A stretch of 64,000 nucleotides of DNA from Zoogloea sp. LCSB751. Lineage in GTDB: Bacteria > Pseudomonadota > Gammaproteobacteria > Burkholderiales > Rhodocyclaceae. Under the pieces are notes generated by a model. It had not been told where the DNA came from. It searched no databases and worked only from the letters and a program-made list of their open reading frames with translations. Shown here one piece after another: positions 38,290 to 52,328 of the stretch. The stretch spans positions 62,001 through 126,000 of the forward strand of contig NZ_MWUM01000008.1 of the NCBI RefSeq assembly GCF_002028455.1, given 5' to 3'. The translations under genes and the position numbers were made by a program. The stretch's first letter is position 1, and each line of letters starts with the position of its first letter.

Positions 38290-38880
38290 ATGGATTACGC
38301 CAGCCTGCCGGCGCGGGAGATCGAGCGCCTGGCCCGCAACGTGGCGCCCGGCGCCTGGGCCGTGGAGCGGGAGCGGCCGCTGGCCACCCTGCTGGGCTCC
38401 TGCGTGGCGGTCTGTCTGTTCGATCCGCAGACGCGCATCGGCGGTCTCAACCACTTCATGCTGCCCAACATGCAGCGCAGTAGCCACGGTGAAGTGGATG
38501 CGCTGCTGGCGGGCGACTACGCGATGGAAGCCCTGCTCAACGCGCTGCTCAGCCAGGGGGCCCGCAAGGCCCGCCTGCAGGCCAAGGCCTTTGGTGGTGG
38601 TACCATCATCGAAACCACGGGGCAGTCCCTTGCCATCGGCCAGCGCAACGCGCATTTCGCCCGGGACTGGCTGAAGCGGGAAGGCATTCCGCTGCTGGCG
38701 TCGGATTTTCTCGGCCCGTGGTCGCGCAAGCTGCTGTTCCTGCCCGGCAACGGTGATGCCTGGTGCAAGCGCATCGTCACGTCCCACGCCACTGCCGAGG
38801 TGATCGCGCGGGAAGAGCAGGCGTATGCCGCCACGCTGAACAAGCCGTCCGAACCGGACAACAACGTCGAACTGTTTTGA
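38290..38880 (+). CDS. cheD: Chemoreceptor glutamine deamidase CheD (copy 1)
   Basis: 196 residues from ATG 38290 (a GTG at 38281 is also in frame; GGGGTGAGG precedes the ATG). The catalytic Cys38 is in TLLGSCVAVCLF and His55 in GGLNHFMLP. KAFGGGTII is the conserved glycine-rich loop. CheD deamidates receptor Gln to Glu and can interact with CheC-type phosphatases, none of which are visible. The acidic tail ends NNVELF, reminiscent of the VELF end of the first receptor. Confidence 0.93.
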   Translation: MDYASLPAREIERLARNVAPGAWAVERERPLATLLGSCVAVCLFDPQTRIGGLNHFMLPNMQRSSHGEVDALLAGDYAMEALLNALLSQGARKARLQAKAFGGGTIIETTGQSLAIGQRNAHFARDWLKREGIPLLASDFLGPWSRKLLFLPGNGDAWCKRIVTSHATAEVIAREEQAYAATLNKPSEPDNNVELF

Positions 38881-38888
38881 GGATCGCC

Positions 38889-39728
38889 ATGGAACGGGTT
38901 CGTCCCCCCGCAGGGAGCCCGATGGGTTCCGCCATCACCAACGAGGAATTCGCGCTGTTCCAGCGCCTGATCTACAAGATCGCCGGTATCAGCCTGTCCG
39001 ATGCCAAGAAGGTGTTGCTGGTCGGTCGTCTGTCCAAGCGCCTGAAGCATTACGACTTCGACACTTTCTCCCAGTATTACCGCCTGCTCAGTTCCGGTCA
39101 GCATGCGGAGGAATTGCAGCTCATGGTGGATCTGCTGACCACCAACGAGACCTATTTCTTCCGCGAGCCGGGACATTTCACCTTCCTGAAGAACGAGGTG
39201 ATCCGGGCCCGCCGTCCCGCCGGGGCATTCCGCGTGTGGAGTGCGGCCTGCTCGACCGGCGAGGAGGTGTACACCCTCGCCATGCTGCTGGCCGATTCGC
39301 TGCCGCAGACCCCGTGGGAGGTGGTGGGATCGGACATCAGCACCCAGGTGCTGGCCAAGGCGGCCGCAGCACATTACCCACTCGACCGTAACGAGGGCAT
39401 TCCGCCCGAGTTCCTGACGAAGTATTGCCTGAAGGGCGTGCGCAGTCAGAGCGGTACTTTTCTGATCACGCCCGAGCTGAAGCGCCGGACGCGCTTCCTG
39501 CAGGTCAACCTGACCCTGCCGGTGCCGGCGGAGGTTGGCGAGTTCGATGTGATCTTCCTGCGTAACGTGATGATTTATTTCGACATGGACACCAAGCGTA
39601 AAGTCGTTGCCAACCTGTTGCCGCGCCTCAAGTCGGGGGGCTATCTGTTCATCGGCCATTCCGAGACGCTCAACGGCATCCAGCAGGGGCTGGAGCTGGT
39701 GAAGGCGACGATCTATCGCAAGCCATGA
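38889..39728 (+). CDS. cheR: Chemotaxis protein methyltransferase CheR
   Basis: 279 residues from ATG 38889, preceded by GAGGATCG. The N-terminal helical domain (FALFQRLIYKIAGISLSDAKK) recognises receptors. The SAM domain has WSAACSTGEEVYTLAMLL, the TNETYFFREPGHF segment and DVIFLRNVMIYFD. No C-terminal pentapeptide-binding extension. It methylates receptor glutamates. Its stop overlaps the second cheD start (ATGA). Confidence 0.97.
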   Translation: MERVRPPAGSPMGSAITNEEFALFQRLIYKIAGISLSDAKKVLLVGRLSKRLKHYDFDTFSQYYRLLSSGQHAEELQLMVDLLTTNETYFFREPGHFTFLKNEVIRARRPAGAFRVWSAACSTGEEVYTLAMLLADSLPQTPWEVVGSDISTQVLAKAAAAHYPLDRNEGIPPEFLTKYCLKGVRSQSGTFLITPELKRRTRFLQVNLTLPVPAEVGEFDVIFLRNVMIYFDMDTKRKVVANLLPRLKSGGYLFIGHSETLNGIQQGLELVKATIYRKP

Positions 39729-40228
39729 TCGAGTGCGGTGACGATATCCGGGAGGTTTTCCTGCAGCCCGGTGGATTCTTCTTCGGCGGTGGCCGCACGC
39801 GTATCTCGACGCTGCTCGGTTCCTGCGTGTCCATCACCTTGTGGCATCCGCTGCGCCTGATCGGTGGTATGTGCCATTACATGCTGCCGAGCCGTGGGCG
39901 GACAGTCGGCAAGGTGCTGGATGGGCGCTACGCAGACGAGGCGCTGGCCCTCTTCGACCGGGAGATCGAAAAGGCGGGTAGCCGGCCGGCGGATTACCAG
40001 GTGAAGGTTTTCGGGGGGGGCAACATGCTCAACCGCGACCTGGCCCGCCCGGCGGTCATGGACATCGCCAGCCGCAATGTCGATGCGGCCGATGCGCTGC
40101 TGGTTAGGCATGGCTATCGCCCGAGCGTCACCCACTGCGGGGGGACGGGGCATCGCAAGCTGATCTTCGACCTGTGGACCGGTTATGTCTGGCTGGCCCA
40201 TCGTCCGATCGACGAGGTGAGTCCATGA
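39725..40228 (+). CDS. cheD: Chemoreceptor glutamine deamidase CheD (copy 2)
   Basis: 167 residues. Catalytic Cys34 in [12 protein letters not shown], His51 in GMCHYMLPS, and the loop KVFGGGNML. It is clearly diverged from copy 1 (they share the core motifs but differ in length and tail), so this is not a recent duplicate. It overlaps cheR upstream and cheB downstream by ATGA, so it is part of the translation-coupled adaptation module. Confidence 0.93.
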   Translation: MIECGDDIREVFLQPGGFFFGGGRTRISTLLGSCVSITLWHPLRLIGGMCHYMLPSRGRTVGKVLDGRYADEALALFDREIEKAGSRPADYQVKVFGGGNMLNRDLARPAVMDIASRNVDAADALLVRHGYRPSVTHCGGTGHRKLIFDLWTGYVWLAHRPIDEVSP

Positions 40229-41313
40229 GATCCCGCCCGATCCGCGTGATGATCGTCGACGACTCGGCGATCGTGCGCCAGGTCGCCAGTGAGGCGATCA
40301 ATGCCCAGCCGGACATGACCGTGCTGGCCACGGCCGTCGACCCGCTGTTTGCCATCGACAAGATGCGCAAGGAATGGCCCGACGTGGTGGTCCTCGATAT
40401 CGAGATGCCGCGCATGGATGGCCTGACCTTCCTGCGCAAGCTGATGGCCGAGCGGCCGACCCCGGTGGTGATCTGCTCGACACTGGTGGAAAGCGGGGCC
40501 AAGGCCAGTTTCGAGGCGTTGTCGGCCGGGGCTGTCGGCCTGGTGACCAAGCCCAAGTTCGGTCTCAAACAGTTCCTGCAGGACGAGAGCGACAGCCTGG
40601 TGGCGGCCGTCCGTGCGGCGGCGAGTGCCCGCCTGCGCCCGGCCAAGGCGGCGCGCGCGCCGGAGGTGGTGCCGCGCCCGAAGCTGACCCTCGATGACTT
40701 GCCGCGCGGCCCCCGTCTGGCCCGGAACGGTGAGCGCAGCCGGATCGTCGCTATCGGCACGTCCACCGGTGGAACGCTGGCCCTGGAGGCGGTGCTGACT
40801 GCGCTGCCCGAGGACGTGCCGGGGATGGTGGTGGTGCAGCACATGCCGGCCGGTTTCACCGAAATGTTCGCCCGTCGCCTCAACGGCTTGTGCCGCATCC
40901 AGGTGCGTGAGGCGTGCCATGGCGACCGGGTCGAACCCGGCCTGGCGCTGATCGCGCCAGGGGGGCGCCACATGCAGGTGGCACGGGATGCCAACGGCTA
41001 TTTCGTCGGTGTGGTGGACGGCCCGTTGATCAACCGCCACAAGCCGTCGGTGGACGTGCTGTTCCGCTCGGTCGCCCGGGTGGCCGGCGGCAACGCGCTG
41101 GGGATCATCATGACCGGCATGGGCGATGATGGAGCCCTGGGTTTGAAGGAAATGCGCGAGGCCGGTGCTGCGACGATCGCCGAGTCCGAGGAGACCTGTG
41201 TCGTCTTCGGAATGCCGAGGGAAGCCATCCTGCGTGGTGCAGCCGGCAGTGTGCTGCCCTTGCACGACATCTCTGGTGGCCTGCTCGCCTGGAGCCACGG
41301 GAGGGAGGGCTGA
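40225..41313 (+). CDS. cheB: Protein-glutamate methylesterase/response regulator CheB
   Basis: 362 residues from ATG 40225. The receiver (about 7-130) has [11 protein letters not shown] and [16 protein letters not shown]. The methylesterase domain (about 175-360) has the catalytic Ser in [15 protein letters not shown], His in [15 protein letters not shown] and Asp in [15 protein letters not shown]. It demethylates, and may deamidate, receptors when phosphorylated by CheA. Last gene of the che run; a 97-base gap precedes the next kinase. Confidence 0.97.
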   Translation: MRSRPIRVMIVDDSAIVRQVASEAINAQPDMTVLATAVDPLFAIDKMRKEWPDVVVLDIEMPRMDGLTFLRKLMAERPTPVVICSTLVESGAKASFEALSAGAVGLVTKPKFGLKQFLQDESDSLVAAVRAAASARLRPAKAARAPEVVPRPKLTLDDLPRGPRLARNGERSRIVAIGTSTGGTLALEAVLTALPEDVPGMVVVQHMPAGFTEMFARRLNGLCRIQVREACHGDRVEPGLALIAPGGRHMQVARDANGYFVGVVDGPLINRHKPSVDVLFRSVARVAGGNALGIIMTGMGDDGALGLKEMREAGAATIAESEETCVVFGMPREAILRGAAGSVLPLHDISGGLLAWSHGREG

Positions 41314-41410
41314 GGTGCGAGCGGGTGAGTCCCCGCAACAAGCTGCTCCAGTCGTTATATATTGATGCCCCTGTCCTGACTCGTTCGTCCGGCGATCTTC
41401 AGTCCTTTCG

Positions 41411-45372
<3,962 letters not shown>

Positions 45373-45376
<4 letters not shown>

Positions 45377-46827
45377 GCACGCCACCGAAGATCGCCCCTT
45401 TCCAGTGGGCGGATTACTTCGAGACCGGCTTTGCCGAGGTGGACGGCCAGCACCACAAGCTGGTGGACCTGATCAATGCGCTGGTCCAGCGGGCGGCCAG
45501 CGGTGCGCTCATCCAGCCGGTGGAACTGAGCCATGTGCTCGACGGCCTGGCGCGCTACGCCGCCCATCATTTCGCCACTGAAGAGGCGTTGATGGCGCAG
45601 GCGGGCCTCGACCCGCGCCATCAGCGCAGCCATCGCCAAAGCCATGCGGATTTTGTCGCCCGCGTGGAAGAGATGCGCCACTCGGACGACCCGGGGCGGG
45701 TGGTTTCGCTGCTTTACCGTTTCGTGACCAGCTGGCTGACCTTCCATATCCTCGACACCGATCAGAGCATGGCCCGCCAGTTGCGTGCGCTGGCCGCCGG
45801 GGCGTCGCCGGAAGAGGCTTTCGCACGCGAGGCGGAGCATCACGGGGATCCCGGCAACACTGCACTGATCGCGGCCGTGCGCAATCTTCTCGGCCTGGTG
45901 GCCGAGCGCAACGAGGCACTGGCGCGCAGCAACACCAGCCTGGAGGCGCGTGTTGCCGAACGTACCGGAGAGTTGCATCAGGCCAACCGGGCCCTGCGCC
46001 ATACGCTCGATACCTTGCAGGCCACCCGCAGCCAGCTTCAGGAGGCCGACAAGCTGGCGGCAGTTGGCCAGCTCGCGGCCGGGGTCGCCCACGAGATCAA
46101 CAATCCCCTCGGTTACATCGCTTCCAATCTCGGAGCGCTGCGGGAATACGCGGAGCGCCTGCTGGCGCTGGTGGATACCGCGGACCGGCTGACCGCGGGC
46201 GGGCCGGCGATGGATGCCTGGCAGGCGGCTCGGGCCAGCGCCGATCTCGAATTCATTCGCGAGGATCTGCCGGGGCTGGTGTCCGAGTCGATGCGCGGTC
46301 TCGGGCGGGTCAGTGATATCGTCCATGCCTTGCGGGAGTTTGCCAGCGAGGAGCCGGCGGAATGTACCGAGCTGCGTCTTGATGTCCTCCTCGACGGGGC
46401 AATCGAGACCTTTGCCGGCGAGCGGGCGGCCGGGCAGCAACTGCTGCGGGACTATGCCGGACTGCCGGCGTTACCGGTCAATCCGACGCTGCTCGGTGAA
46501 GCCTTCAGGGCCATCATCGACAATGGATTGCGGGCCCTCTGTGGCGCGCCGGGGACCGTGGTGGTACGCGCCCAGGAAGATGACGGCGAGCTGTGCGTGG
46601 AGATCGAGGACAGCGGCTGCGGCATGGACGAAGCTGTGCGCGCACATATTTTCGAGCCCTTTTTCACCACCCGGCCTGTCGGCGAGGGGCGCGGTCTGGG
46701 GCTCTCGTCGGCGTACCGTATCGTTAGCCGGCACGGGGGGCGGATCGAGGTGGACAGTCGGCCGGGCAAGGGGAGCCGTTTCCGGATCGTGCTGCCGTTG
46801 CAGTCCCGTCTGGCCGGCCATCAATGA
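45373..46827 (+). CDS. Hemerythrin-domain sensor histidine kinase
   Basis: 484 residues. The bacteriohemerythrin domain (about 8-140) keeps all ligand groups: DGQHHK, HHFATEE, HRQSH and FHILDTD. A coiled coil (about 175-225: [18 protein letters not shown]) leads to HisKA with [16 protein letters not shown] (His near 241), which is of the Asn-Asn-Pro NtrB/NodV-like type, and a HATPase with [13 protein letters not shown]. No receiver of its own. The start overlaps the upstream hybrid kinase, so the pair is translationally coupled and probably one pathway. Confidence 0.94.
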
Positions 46828-46830
46828 AAG

Positions 46831-46850
46831 AACCCGGCCGTAGCCGGGTT
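46831..46850. terminator. Rho-independent-type hairpin between convergent genes
   Basis: AACCCGGC, loop CGTA, GCCGGGTT forms a perfect 8-bp stem four bases after the hemerythrin kinase stop. It is located between that gene and the convergent htpX stop, so it can serve both. The T-tract is weak on either strand. Confidence 0.7.
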
Positions 46851-46877
46851 CCCGTTCAGTTGCCGGGGCGTGCCGCG

Positions 46878-47729
46878 TTAGCGGCGGCCGGCCATCGCGC
46901 GCAGACGCGCCACTCGTTCCTCGGTGGCCGGATGCGTGCTGAACAGCCCGGCCAGGCCGCGGCCTGACAAGGGATTCATGATCATCATCTGCCCGGTTTC
47001 CGGGTGAGCCTCGGCAGTGGGCATCGGAATGCCGCGGGCAAAGGCGTCGATCTTCATCAGCGCGTCGGCCAGGGCGTGCGGGTCGCTGGCAATTTCGGCG
47101 CCGCCACGGTCGGCTTCGAACTCCCGGGCGCGGGAGATCGCCATCTGAATCACGCTGGCCGCCAGCGGGGCGAGCAGGGCCACCGCGATGGAGGCGATCG
47201 GGTTGGCCGGGCGGCCTTCCGCGTCGCGGCCGCTGAAGAACATCGCGAAGTTGGCCAGCGCCGAGATCGCCCCGGCCATCGTCGCCGAGATCGTCGAGAT
47301 CAGGATGTCCCGGTGCTTCACGTGGGCCAGCTCGTGGGCCATCACGCCGCGCAGTTCGCGCTGGCTGAGCATCTGCAGGATGCCGGTGGTGGCCGCCACG
47401 GCGGCGTTTTCCGGGTTGCGGCCGGTGGCGAAGGCGTTCGGCTGGTCCTCGTGGATGATATAGACGCGCGGCATCGGCAGCTGGGCGCGGCCGGCCAGTT
47501 CGCGGACCATGTTGTAGAGGTAAGGGGAGCTGGTTTCGTCCACTTCCTGCGCGTTGTACATGCGCAGCACCATCTTGTCGGAGAACCAGTACGAGAACAG
47601 GTTCATCGCGCCGCCGAAGACCAGCGCGAGCACCATCCCCGACTTGCCGCCGATGAGGCCGCCGATCACGCCGAACAACGCGATGATCGCCGCCATCAGG
47701 ATGGATGTCTTGAGCCAGTTGCCGAGCAT
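46878..47729 (-). CDS. htpX: Membrane zinc metalloprotease HtpX
   Basis: 283 residues. Transmembrane helices at about 8-27 and 32-50 and a further pair near 155-200. The zinc motif is [14 protein letters not shown] (HExxH) with the downstream Glu in [11 protein letters not shown]. It degrades misfolded inner-membrane proteins. A sigma-32-type promoter lies directly upstream (47773-47800), so heat-shock control is likely. Confidence 0.97.
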   Translation of the reverse strand: MLGNWLKTSILMAAIIALFGVIGGLIGGKSGMVLALVFGGAMNLFSYWFSDKMVLRMYNAQEVDETSSPYLYNMVRELAGRAQLPMPRVYIIHEDQPNAFATGRNPENAAVAATTGILQMLSQRELRGVMAHELAHVKHRDILISTISATMAGAISALANFAMFFSGRDAEGRPANPIASIAVALLAPLAASVIQMAISRAREFEADRGGAEIASDPHALADALMKIDAFARGIPMPTAEAHPETGQMMIMNPLSGRGLAGLFSTHPATEERVARLRAMAGRR

Positions 47730-47772
47730 TGGGTGTAACCGTCCTTTCGGGATTGAGTGGGAAACGCCTGTT

Positions 47773-47800
47773 AGATGGGGCAGGGCACCAAAAATTCAAG
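47773..47800 (-). promoter_or_regulatory. Sigma-32 (heat shock) promoter of htpX
   Basis: On the minus strand, CTTGAA (47800-47795), 14 bases, then CCCCATCT (47780-47773) match the RpoH consensus CTTGAA-N13-17-CCCCATNT exactly. It ends about 44 bases before the htpX ATG. htpX is a known heat-shock gene elsewhere. Confidence 0.8.
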
Positions 47801-47852
47801 AATTTTTAAGTGCTTGCGTAAAAACCTGTAAGCGGGAACTGCATGCCGCATG

Positions 47853-47878
47853 AAAAAGGCCCGCGTCCAACGCGGGCC
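47853..47878 (-). terminator. Rho-independent terminator of fmt
   Basis: On the minus strand GGCCCGCG, loop TTGGA, CGCGGGCC is followed by T5. It sits 26 bases after the fmt stop and upstream of the htpX promoter. Confidence 0.85.
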
Positions 47879-47903
47879 TTGCGGACGGCTGCGGAGGCGC
47901 TGG

Positions 47904-48824
47904 CTAGTCGAAGCGGCTGCCCACTGCGATGGCCGTGCCGCGCACGAAGTCAGCCGCTGCCAGGCGCTTGCCGCCGGGCTTCTGCAGCTCGGTTATGCAC
48001 AGCGCACCCTCGCCGCAGGCGACGATCACACCGGCGCCTTCGGCCAGCAGCACTTCGCCAGGAGTGCCGCCGGCGTCGATGGCACGGGCGCGCCACAGCT
48101 TGATCGGCGTGCCCTGGTAATTGCCCAGCGCGCCGGGGAAGGGGTTGAAGGCGCGGATCGCCCGTTCGATCTCGGTGGCCGGGCGGGTCCAGTCCACGGT
48201 GGCTTCGGCCTTGCCGATCTTGGCGGCGTAGGTGACGCCGTCGGCGGGCTGCGGGGTGGCAGTGAGGCCGTCGGGCAGGGCCCGCAGGGCGTCGACGATC
48301 AGGTCGGCGCCGAGGCCGGCCAAGCGGTCGTGCAGGCTGCCGGTGGTGTCGTCGGACTCGATGGCCGTGCTGCGCTTGAGCAACATCGGGCCGGTGTCGA
48401 GGCCGGCATCCATCTGCATGATGGTGATGCCGGTTTCCGCATCGCCGGCCTCAATGGCCCGGTGGATCGGCGCGGCGCCGCGCCAGCGTGGCAGCAGCGA
48501 GGCATGGATGTTGAGGCAGCCGTAGCGCGGCAGATCGAGCACCGCCTGGGGCAGGATGATGCCGTAGGCGGCGACCACCAGCACGTCCACATTGGCTTCG
48601 GCCAGCGGCGCCTGCTGTTCCGGTGTGCGCAGCTTTTCAGGCTGGTGCACCGGGATGCCGGCGGCGACGGCGACCTGCTTGACCGGGCTGGGCTGCAATT
48701 GCATGCCACGGCCGGCGGGGCGGTCCGGCTGGGTGAGGACCAGGGGCACGTCGAAACCGGCGGCCAGGATGGCCTGCACTGCGGCGGCGGCGAATTCGGG
48801 GGTTCCGGCGAAGGCGACTTTCAT
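47904..48824 (-). CDS. fmt: Methionyl-tRNA formyltransferase
   Basis: 306 residues from ATG 48824; the longer frame to 48941 is def read out of frame. [18 protein letters not shown] is the N-terminal signature, with the catalytic region [20 protein letters not shown] and the formyl-donor motif. It formylates initiator Met-tRNA. The start overlaps the def stop by one base (TGATG), so the two are translationally coupled. Confidence 0.98.
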   Translation of the reverse strand: MKVAFAGTPEFAAAAVQAILAAGFDVPLVLTQPDRPAGRGMQLQPSPVKQVAVAAGIPVHQPEKLRTPEQQAPLAEANVDVLVVAAYGIILPQAVLDLPRYGCLNIHASLLPRWRGAAPIHRAIEAGDAETGITIMQMDAGLDTGPMLLKRSTAIESDDTTGSLHDRLAGLGADLIVDALRALPDGLTATPQPADGVTYAAKIGKAEATVDWTRPATEIERAIRAFNPFPGALGNYQGTPIKLWRARAIDAGGTPGEVLLAEGAGVIVACGEGALCITELQKPGGKRLAAADFVRGTAIAVGSRFD

Positions 48825-49327
48825 CAGGCGGTGATCCGGGCTTTCTTGGCCAGCTTGCCCTTGATGCGGGTCTGCTTGAGCTGGGACAGGTATTCGACGA
48901 AGACCTTGCCTTCCAGGTGGTCCAGCTCGTGCTGGATGCACACCGCGAGGAGGCCGTCGGCTTCCATCTCGAAGCTCTCGCCCTTCTGGTTGAGGGCACG
49001 CACCTTGACCCGCTCGGCGCGGACGACCTTGTCGTATATGCCGGGCACGGACAGGCAGCCTTCCTCGCCGAGGTGCTCGCCGGAACGTTCGAGGATTTCC
49101 GGATTGATCAGCGCCAGCAGCTCGGACTTGTCTTCGGAGACGTCGATGACGACGACCCGTTTATGGACGTCCACCTGGGTGGCGGCCAGACCGATGCCGG
49201 GGGCCTCGTACATGGTTTCCGCCATGTCGGCGATCAGCCGGCGGATTTCGTCGTTCACTTCGCGTACCGGTGTGGCACGGGTGTGCAGGCGAGGATCGGG
49301 ATAACGGAGAATGGGTAACAGGGCCAT
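48824..49327 (-). CDS. def: Peptide deformylase
   Basis: 167 residues with all three motifs: [19 protein letters not shown] and QHELDHLEG, giving the Cys-His-His metal site. It removes the formyl group from nascent peptides. First gene of def-fmt, divergent from the LysM-dprA run with a 143-base gap to the LysM start. Confidence 0.98.
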   Translation of the reverse strand: MALLPILRYPDPRLHTRATPVREVNDEIRRLIADMAETMYEAPGIGLAATQVDVHKRVVVIDVSEDKSELLALINPEILERSGEHLGEEGCLSVPGIYDKVVRAERVKVRALNQKGESFEMEADGLLAVCIQHELDHLEGKVFVEYLSQLKQTRIKGKLAKKARITA

Positions 49328-49470
49328 AAATATTGCCGGATGAAGACTTTACGTGCAGAATTTTGAGCCAAATCTACGATGCTCGCATCTTGCAAGGCGG
49401 GTATCGGCTCCGCAACACAGGCAACCCTTTGCCGGGTGAGGCCTGTCCGCCGAAAGCGAGTGCTCTTCCG

Positions 49471-50568
49471 ATGATTCGCATTATATCCGCCCTCCTGATC
49501 GGCGTCGCCGCCCTGGTGCCTGCCGCTGCCGGTGCAGCCAATCCCATCCGTCTGGCCGACGACGCGCCGGACAGCCACGCGGTGGTGCCTGGCGATACCC
49601 TGTGGGGCATTTCCGGCAAGTTCCTCAAGGAGCCCTGGCGCTGGCCCGAGGTATGGCGCCTCAACCGGGAGCAGATCCGCAACCCGCACCTGATCTACCC
49701 GGGCCAGATCATCGTGCTCGACCGCAGCGGCCCGACCCTCAAGTTCGGCAAGCGCGTCGGTGGCCTCCCCGATCGTCCGCTCTACGAGAAGCGTTTCCCC
49801 CAGGTCTATTCCGAGCCCGGCAAGGCTGCGATCCAGAGCATTCCGCTGCGCGCGATCGCCCCCTTCCTGTCCGAACCACTGGTGGTGTCCGAGCAGGAGA
49901 ACTCCACTGCCGGGATCCTGGTGGCTACGCAGGAGGGACGTGTGTTCACCGGCGCGGGCGATACCATCTTTGCGACGCGCGTCACGCCGGATGTCAAGAC
50001 CTGGAATGTCTATCGCAAGGCGCAGCCGCTGAAGGACCCGGTGAGCGGCGAGATCCTCGGCTATGAAGCCGTGCATCTCGGTGTGGCCCAGGTGACCGCC
50101 GCGCCGGATGAAGACCCGTTGGCGGCGCCCGAAGGCAAGCCGGCGATCCCCGTGCCCACCAGCCTGACGGTGCTGAGCGCGAAGCAGGAAATCGGCAAGG
50201 GTGACCGGCTGTTGCCGGCGGGGCGTCCCGAACTGCCCAGCTACGTTCCGCATGCGCCGGACGACGACGTCCGTGGGCATGTGGTGTCGATCTACAACGG
50301 GGTGACCGAGACCGGCCGCTACAACGTGGTGTCCCTCAGTCTGGGCAAGCGGGACGGGATCGAGATCGGCCACGTGCTGGCGCTGCACCGGAACCGTGGC
50401 GAAACCGTCTACCGGGAAGATAATGTCGGCGCACCCCAGCGTTTCCGCCTGCCGGAGCAGCGCTATGGGCTGGTCTTCGTGTTTCGGGTCTTCGACCGCA
50501 TCTCCTACGCGCTGGTGATGGACAGCAAGGGCGCGGTGGCGGTGGCCGACAGCGCGCGCAAGCCCTGA
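49471..50568 (+). CDS. LysM peptidoglycan-binding exported protein
   Basis: 365 residues from ATG 49471; the frame upstream to 49333 lacks signal character. Signal peptide about 1-24 (ISALLIGVAALVPAAAGA). A single LysM domain (about 35-85) shows VVPGDTLWGISGKFL, WPEVWRLNREQIRNP and IYPGQIIVL. The remaining roughly 280 residues form a conserved domain often found between def and dprA in betaproteobacteria. Role in cell-wall binding is inferred. Followed by dprA after 13 bases. Confidence 0.93.
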   Translation: MIRIISALLIGVAALVPAAAGAANPIRLADDAPDSHAVVPGDTLWGISGKFLKEPWRWPEVWRLNREQIRNPHLIYPGQIIVLDRSGPTLKFGKRVGGLPDRPLYEKRFPQVYSEPGKAAIQSIPLRAIAPFLSEPLVVSEQENSTAGILVATQEGRVFTGAGDTIFATRVTPDVKTWNVYRKAQPLKDPVSGEILGYEAVHLGVAQVTAAPDEDPLAAPEGKPAIPVPTSLTVLSAKQEIGKGDRLLPAGRPELPSYVPHAPDDDVRGHVVSIYNGVTETGRYNVVSLSLGKRDGIEIGHVLALHRNRGETVYREDNVGAPQRFRLPEQRYGLVFVFRVFDRISYALVMDSKGAVAVADSARKP

Positions 50569-50581
50569 GCACCGGGTCATC

Positions 50582-51670
50582 TTGCCGGACGTCCATCCCC
50601 TCTCAGGCTGGCTGCGCCTGACCCTCACGCCGGGGCTGGGCCCGGCGGGCCAGCGCCAGCTGCTGGCCGCCTTCGGGCCGCCGGAAGCCATCTATTCCGC
50701 CACGCCGGGCGCACTGGCGGCGGTCGTCGGCGATGCCACGGCCAAAGTGCTCCTCGAACACGATGCCGCGAAGGCGGTGGACGCCGCGCTGGCGTGGCTG
50801 GACGTCACCGGCAATGCTGTCCTGACCCTCGGTGACGCGGCCTATCCGGCGGCACTGCTGGAAACCCCCGATCCACCCGTACTGCTCTACGTCAAGGGCG
50901 ACGCCGGTCTGCTGAGTCGTCCGTCGATCGCCGTGGTAGGGGCCCGCAATGCGACGCCGCAGGGCGAGGCCAACGCCGAGGATTTTTCCGCCGCCCTGTC
51001 GTCTGCCGGCCTGACCATCGTCAGCGGCCTGGCCCTCGGTATCGATGCCGCGGCCCACCGGGGCGGCCTGGCCGGGGTGGGGGGCACGGTGGCGGTGATC
51101 GGCACCGGAGCCGACCGCATCTACCCGGCCCGCAATGCGGCACTGGCACGGCGGATCGCCGAGGCCGGGGCCATCGTCAGCGAGTTTCCCCTCGGCAGCG
51201 GTCCGCTGGCCCATCATTTTCCGCGCCGCAACAGGCTGATCGCCGGCCTGTCCCGCGGCGTGCTGGTGGTCGAGGCGGCCGTGAAGAGCGGCTCGCTGAT
51301 CACCGCGCGGCTGGCCGGCGACTGCGGCAGGGAGGTCTTCGCGATTCCAGGCTCCATCCATTCGCCCCTGTCCCGCGGTTGCCATCGCCTGATCCGTGAT
51401 GGCGCAAAACTCGTCGAATCTGCCAATGACATACTTGAGGAGCTGCGCCTGCCGACGCCGGAAGTCGCGCCGCAGCACGCGCCTGGCCCGGTCGAGGGGG
51501 GCGGAGACGAAGGTGGCGTGCTTGCTGCGCTGGGACATGACCCGGTGGACATGGACACCCTTGTGCACCGCACCAGCTTGACGCCGGAAGCGCTCTACGC
51601 CATTCTGCTTACGCTGGAACTCGACGGACGGGTCTCCCGCCTGCCCGGAGGGCGCCTCCAGCGCCTTTGA
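50582..51670 (+). CDS. dprA: DNA-processing protein DprA
   Basis: 362 residues from TTG 50582. An N-terminal SAM-like domain (residues 5-60), the Rossmann DprA core with VSGLALGIDAAAHRGGLAG and PRRNRLIAGLSRGVLVVEAA and SLITARLAGD, and a C-terminal winged helix (about 310-360). It protects incoming single-stranded DNA and loads RecA during transformation. It overlaps the frame of smg at its end. Confidence 0.96.
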   Translation: MPDVHPLSGWLRLTLTPGLGPAGQRQLLAAFGPPEAIYSATPGALAAVVGDATAKVLLEHDAAKAVDAALAWLDVTGNAVLTLGDAAYPAALLETPDPPVLLYVKGDAGLLSRPSIAVVGARNATPQGEANAEDFSAALSSAGLTIVSGLALGIDAAAHRGGLAGVGGTVAVIGTGADRIYPARNAALARRIAEAGAIVSEFPLGSGPLAHHFPRRNRLIAGLSRGVLVVEAAVKSGSLITARLAGDCGREVFAIPGSIHSPLSRGCHRLIRDGAKLVESANDILEELRLPTPEVAPQHAPGPVEGGGDEGGVLAALGHDPVDMDTLVHRTSLTPEALYAILLTLELDGRVSRLPGGRLQRL

Positions 51671-51699
51671 AAAACCACCGGCCTCAGGCCCCACGCGCC

Positions 51700-52176
51700 A
51701 TGTTCGATATCCTCGTGTACCTCTTCGAGAACTACGTCCACGCCGACGCATGCCCCGAACCTGCGCAGTTGGCCCGCAAGCTGACGGCCGCCGGTTTCGA
51801 GGAAGAAGAAATCACCGACGCCCTGGAGTGGTTGTCCGGTCTGCGCCAGTTGTCCGACGGCGAGCGTCCGGCCCAGTGCGCCCGTGCCGGCTCCCTGCGT
51901 ATCTACGCCGACGACGAACTGGTTCGCCTGGGTGTGGAGTGCCGCGGTTTCCTGCTTTTCCTCGAGAACGCCGGTATCCTCGACGCCGAGTGCCGGGAAG
52001 TGATCATCGAGCGGGCACTGGCCCTCGACGATCCGGAGATCGAGCTGGAGAACCTCAAGGTCATCGTGCTGATGGTGTTGTGGCAGCAGGATCGCCCGAT
52101 CAATGGCCTGATCCTCGACGAGCTGCTCAACGAGGCGCTCGAGGACGAAGAGCCGGCGACATTCCCGGTGCATTGA
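51700..52176 (+). CDS. smg: Smg family protein (DUF494)
   Basis: 158 residues from ATG 51700; a TTG at 51667 inside the dprA end could add 11 residues. The family signature MFDILVYLFENYVHAD starts it, with LARKLTAAGFEEEEITDAL and LVMLVLWQQDR-type C-terminal helices (here KVIVLMVLWQQDRPING). Helical cytosolic protein of unknown function that routinely sits after dprA. Confidence 0.95.
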   Translation: MFDILVYLFENYVHADACPEPAQLARKLTAAGFEEEEITDALEWLSGLRQLSDGERPAQCARAGSLRIYADDELVRLGVECRGFLLFLENAGILDAECREVIIERALALDDPEIELENLKVIVLMVLWQQDRPINGLILDELLNEALEDEEPATFPVH

Positions 52177-52187
52177 GCGGCCGCGGC

Positions 52188-52217
52188 TTGCACGCCCGGC
52201 GCAGGCTTCCGTATGAT
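52188..52217 (+). promoter_or_regulatory. Sigma-70-type promoter upstream of topB
   Basis: TTGCAC at 52188-52193 and TATGAT at 52212-52217 are separated by 18 bases. The sequence is in the 152-base smg-topB gap, about 110 bases before topB, suggesting topB has its own transcript. Confidence 0.5.
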
Positions 52218-52328
52218 GCGCCGCTCCCCCCAACAACCTGAATCAGGCGCCATGTTGCGCACTACAGGCATGAGCCGGCCGGCCGCCCCCAGGGCGAGGA
52301 CCGGAGTGCGCAGCACGAAGGTACTCCA

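Noticed and set aside
40225..41313. An additional response regulator overlapping cheB in the opposite strand
   Set aside because: The minus-strand frame from 40183 to 41460 is His/Gln-rich antisense noise with no receiver motif.
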